Of a stretch of 64,000 nt of DNA, positions 61,691-64,000 are shown piece after piece. How positions within the stretch are numbered: position 1 is the first letter of the stretch; each line of letters opens with the position of its first letter. The stretch comes from Qipengyuania nanhaisediminis (GTDB lineage Bacteria > Pseudomonadota > Alphaproteobacteria > Sphingomonadales > Sphingomonadaceae): NCBI RefSeq assembly GCF_900115585.1, contig NZ_FOWZ01000003.1, forward strand, positions 124,001 to 188,000. Reading direction: 5' to 3'. The position numbers and the translations under genes are program-made. The notes beneath the pieces are model-generated. The model was given only the letters and a program-made list of their open reading frames with translations. It did no database searches and was not told the DNA's origin.

Positions 61691-62626
61691 TTAGGCATCT
61701 GGAAGAGCCAAGCCCGCCGTTTCAGGAAGACCGCACAGCAGGTTCAGGTTCTGCACGGCGGCCCCGCTGGCACCCTTACCGAGGTTGTCCAGCCGTGCCA
61801 CGAGACGTGCGTGCCAGCCGCCTTCATTGCCGAATACGAACAGCTCCATCGCATCCGTTGGCTCTGCATTTTTCTCCAGGACGAGCTTGTCGACACCGGC
61901 GCTCTCGCGCACCGAGACGACCGCGCTGTCGGCATAGAATTCGCGCAGTGCCTCGCGCAGCGCGTCGGCTGTGGGATCGCCTTCCATTGCGCCGAGGTGC
62001 AGGGGCACTTCCACGATCATGCCGCGATAGGCGGGGACGACGGACGGCGCGAAGATCACCCCGTGAGTGAGCCCTGCATGGGCTTTCATTTCGGGGCGAT
62101 GCTTGTGCGCCATGGAATAGCCATAGCTCTGCAAGGCAGGCGCGCCATCCTGCTCGAATTGCGCGATCATGGCCTTGCCGCCACCGGAATATCCGCTCGT
62201 CGCGTTGATCGTGTACGGCCAGTCGGCAGGTAGCAGGCTCTGCTTCACGAGCGGGGCGACGAGCGCGAGGAAGCCGGTCGGATAGCAACCGGGATTGCTC
62301 ACCCGCCGCGCATCGGCAACGCGTTCGCGGCCGACAAGCTCGGGGAAACCGTAACACCAGCCCTCGGCGGTGCGATGGGCGCTGGAGGCGTCGATGACGC
62401 GGGTGCCGCCAACCGGATCGATCAGCTCGACAGCCTCGCGTGCGGCATCGTCAGGCAGACACAGGATGGCGACGTCCGCCTCGTTCAACGCCTCGCGTCG
62501 TGCACCTGTGTCCTTGCGCCTCTCGTCGTCGAGAGTGATGAGTTCGAATTCGCGGCGACCTTCGAGACGCGCGGCGATCTCCAGGCCGGTGGTCCCGGCA
62601 GCGCCGTCGATGAAGACCTTATGCAC
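61691..62626 (-). CDS. argC: N-acetyl-gamma-glutamyl-phosphate reductase
   Basis: Arginine biosynthesis enzyme of 311 residues, the shorter form of ArgC. The dinucleotide motif is FIDGAAGTTGLEI, the catalytic Cys is in SNPGCYPTG, and the substrate region is INATSGYSGGGKAM. It reduces N-acetylglutamyl phosphate to the semialdehyde with NADPH. Its start overlaps the end of the SH3-like gene by 8 bases, so the two are translationally linked. Confidence 0.94.
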   Translation of the reverse strand: MHKVFIDGAAGTTGLEIAARLEGRREFELITLDDERRKDTGARREALNEADVAILCLPDDAAREAVELIDPVGGTRVIDASSAHRTAEGWCYGFPELVGRERVADARRVSNPGCYPTGFLALVAPLVKQSLLPADWPYTINATSGYSGGGKAMIAQFEQDGAPALQSYGYSMAHKHRPEMKAHAGLTHGVIFAPSVVPAYRGMIVEVPLHLGAMEGDPTADALREALREFYADSAVVSVRESAGVDKLVLEKNAEPTDAMELFVFGNEGGWHARLVARLDNLGKGASGAAVQNLNLLCGLPETAGLALPDA

Positions 62627-62972
62627 CGGTGTCGGGCGCGAGGGCGTTCATGCGGACATAGCCGCTCGGCCCTTCCGGTCCCTTGGTAATCCAGGCCCAG
62701 TCGCCGGCCACGTCGAGCAATTCGACATCGCTGTTTGCCGCGAGAGTGGAGCCATCGTCCGCATCGTCGCGCATGGCCAGTTTCAGCACGGCGTCACTGG
62801 CACCGATCGCACGTTTCACGGGAACGACATAATGCGCTGCCAGATAGCGACCGGCCAGCGCGATATGCGCCAGGTCGCCTCTGAGCGGCAGGGTGCCGGG
62901 CGCAGGCCGATCCACCGGACCTTTCAGTCCGACAATACCGTCCGGCAGGGAATACTGTGCGTCTTCGCTCAC
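62619..62972 (-). CDS. SH3-like domain protein of unknown function
   Basis: Small protein of 117 residues with no signal peptide. The first half reads LRGDLAHIALAGRYLAAHYV. The second half, ELLDVAGDWAWITKGPEGPS and GYVRMNALAP, looks like a bacterial SH3 fold. Function unknown. Its stop lies inside the argC start region, which suggests co-expression. Upstream, 78 bases away, is the leucyl aminopeptidase gene on the same strand. Confidence 0.75.
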   Translation of the reverse strand: MSEDAQYSLPDGIVGLKGPVDRPAPGTLPLRGDLAHIALAGRYLAAHYVVPVKRAIGASDAVLKLAMRDDADDGSTLAANSDVELLDVAGDWAWITKGPEGPSGYVRMNALAPDTGA

Positions 62973-63050
62973 GAAACCTGTCTGGCTTGATATTTGTTAC
63001 AAGCTCGGGCGCTTAGCCGCGCGCGCCCGTTCTCGCAAGACATGCGCCGG

Positions 63051-64000
63051 TCATGTCCCCGTATAGCGCGCTTTGAGCATGTGCCACGCAGCGCGCAGGC
63101 CATAGGCATCGCCGCCCTTGGGGCGTCCGGGCTTGGCAGCGGGTCGCCACGCGAAGGTATCGAAATGGGCCCAATCCAGTCCCTCGCCCACGAACTTGTC
63201 GAGGAAGAGACCGGCAACGCTGGCACCTGCAAAGGAATTGCCATGCGCATTGTTCGTATCGGCAATGTCGGATGCCAGCCATTCCTTGTAGGCGTCGGGA
63301 AGCGGCAGCCTCCACGGCTCGTCGTCGACACCCCGTCCGGCTTCGATCAGCGCGTCTGCCGTTTCGTCGCGGCGGGTCATGAGGGCCGGGTAATCGGGAC
63401 CGAGTGCCACGCGGGCCGCGCCTGTCAGCGTCGCGAAATCGAGGATCAGGTCGGGGTTCTCCTCGCTCGCCCGCGTCAGGGCATCGCCCAGGATCAGGCG
63501 GCCTTCCGCATCGGTATTGCCGATTTCCACCGTCAGTCCCTTGCGGGACGACAGCACGTCGCCGGGACGGAAGGCATTGCCTGCAATGGCATTTTCGACC
63601 GCGGGCACCAGCAGGTGCAGGCGGACGGGCAGCTTGCCGCCCATGATCAGCCCGCCGAGAGCCAGCGCGTGGGCGGCGCCGCCCATGTCCTTTTTCATCA
63701 GCTTCATTCCGGCTGCGCTCTTCACGTCGAGCCCGCCACTATCGAAGCAGACCCCCTTGCCGACGACGGCCAGCACCGGATCGCTTTCCTTGCCCCAGGT
63801 GAGGTGGATGAGACGCGGTGCGTGCTTGCGTTCGGCAGCGCGGCCGACTGCGTGGACCAAGGGATAGTCCTGCTCCAGCGCATCGCCGCGGACGACCTTG
63901 AGATCTGCGCCATGGGCCTTGGCGAGCTTTTCCGCCTGCGCTTCGAGCGAGGCTGGTCCCATGTCTTCGGCAGGCGTGTTGACCAGATCGCGCACGAGGC
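63051..64000 (-). CDS. Leucyl aminopeptidase family M17, N-terminus beyond the window
   Basis: C-terminal about 316 residues of a cytoplasmic metallo-aminopeptidase. The two-zinc site is visible: VGKGVCFDSGGLDVK, MKKDMGGAAHAL and the signature NTDAEGRLILGDAL. The C-terminus DWAHFDTFAW and GLRAAWHMLK is typical of the PepA-like short branch. The frame is open through the right edge, so the N-terminal domain is missing only because the window ends. An internal Met at 63995 is not the likely start. Confidence 0.9.
   Translation of the reverse strand, partial: LVRDLVNTPAEDMGPASLEAQAEKLAKAHGADLKVVRGDALEQDYPLVHAVGRAAERKHAPRLIHLTWGKESDPVLAVVGKGVCFDSGGLDVKSAAGMKLMKKDMGGAAHALALGGLIMGGKLPVRLHLLVPAVENAIAGNAFRPGDVLSSRKGLTVEIGNTDAEGRLILGDALTRASEENPDLILDFATLTGAARVALGPDYPALMTRRDETADALIEAGRGVDDEPWRLPLPDAYKEWLASDIADTNNAHGNSFAGASVAGLFLDKFVGEGLDWAHFDTFAWRPAAKPGRPKGGDAYGLRAAWHMLKARYTGT

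Overview
The window looks like chromosomal DNA from a GC-rich alphaproteobacterium of the order Sphingomonadales, most likely Erythrobacteraceae (Erythrobacter/Qipengyuania-like). This is inferred from family resemblance of the proteins, from three large outer-membrane TonB-dependent receptors with the sphingomonad-style VTGSRI plug start, from the ispH-thrB-rnhA and nagZ-scpA-scpB-tatABC gene orders, and from the 112-residue P-II protein with glnA. No similarity search was run. I saw no rRNA, tRNA, CRISPR array, insertion sequence, integrase or phage structural gene. Almost all of the window reads as vertically inherited chromosome with accessory islands.

Layout. 1-4.4 kb: a HerA/DUF87-like ATPase, then clpB behind a probable heat-shock promoter. 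4.4-15.7 kb: an outer-membrane uptake region with a 1170-residue TonB receptor and an S9 peptidase on the plus strand. Facing it on the minus strand are a second TonB receptor, two small paralogous secreted proteins of unknown function, and a TPR/2-oxoglutarate-Fe(II) oxygenase-like protein. 16-18 kb: a thiolase and a short-chain dehydrogenase that probably act together in acyl-CoA degradation. 18-22.2 kb: a copper island (copB, copA, a divergent CsoR-type sensor, DUF411, DUF305) with a clear operator between copA and csoR. 22.4-27.1 kb: a third TonB receptor, an enoyl-CoA hydratase and a MarR regulator.

27.1-34.7 kb: a Tad (Flp) pilus operon read on the minus strand in the order cpaA-cpaB-cpaC-cpaD-cpaE/tadZ-tadB-tadC. 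The secretion ATPase gene cpaF/tadA, usually found between tadZ and tadB, is absent here; that gap is 85 bases and holds a hairpin. 34.7-57.2 kb is mainly housekeeping: a hydrolase and FAD oxidoreductase pair, DUF1508, rnhA, thrB, ispH, a lipoprotein, argS, a SPOR protein, nagZ, scpA, scpB, tatA, tatB, tatC, an exported amidohydrolase, ilvA, bpt, tamA and tamB. 57.2-59.5 kb: a small envelope cluster on the minus strand (GH24 lysozyme, a Gly/Asn-rich exported protein with a duplicated C-terminal module, a fasciclin lipoprotein). 59.6-64 kb: glnB-glnA behind a candidate sigma-54 promoter, argC with an overlapping SH3-like gene, and the C-terminal part of an M17 leucyl aminopeptidase.

The parts with most unexplained content are the pair of small CRRIKVTGSRV proteins beside a TonB receptor and an oxygenase, the Tad operon without its ATPase, the Gly/Asn-rich plus fasciclin pair, and a possible two-state hairpin in the leader of the first TonB receptor.
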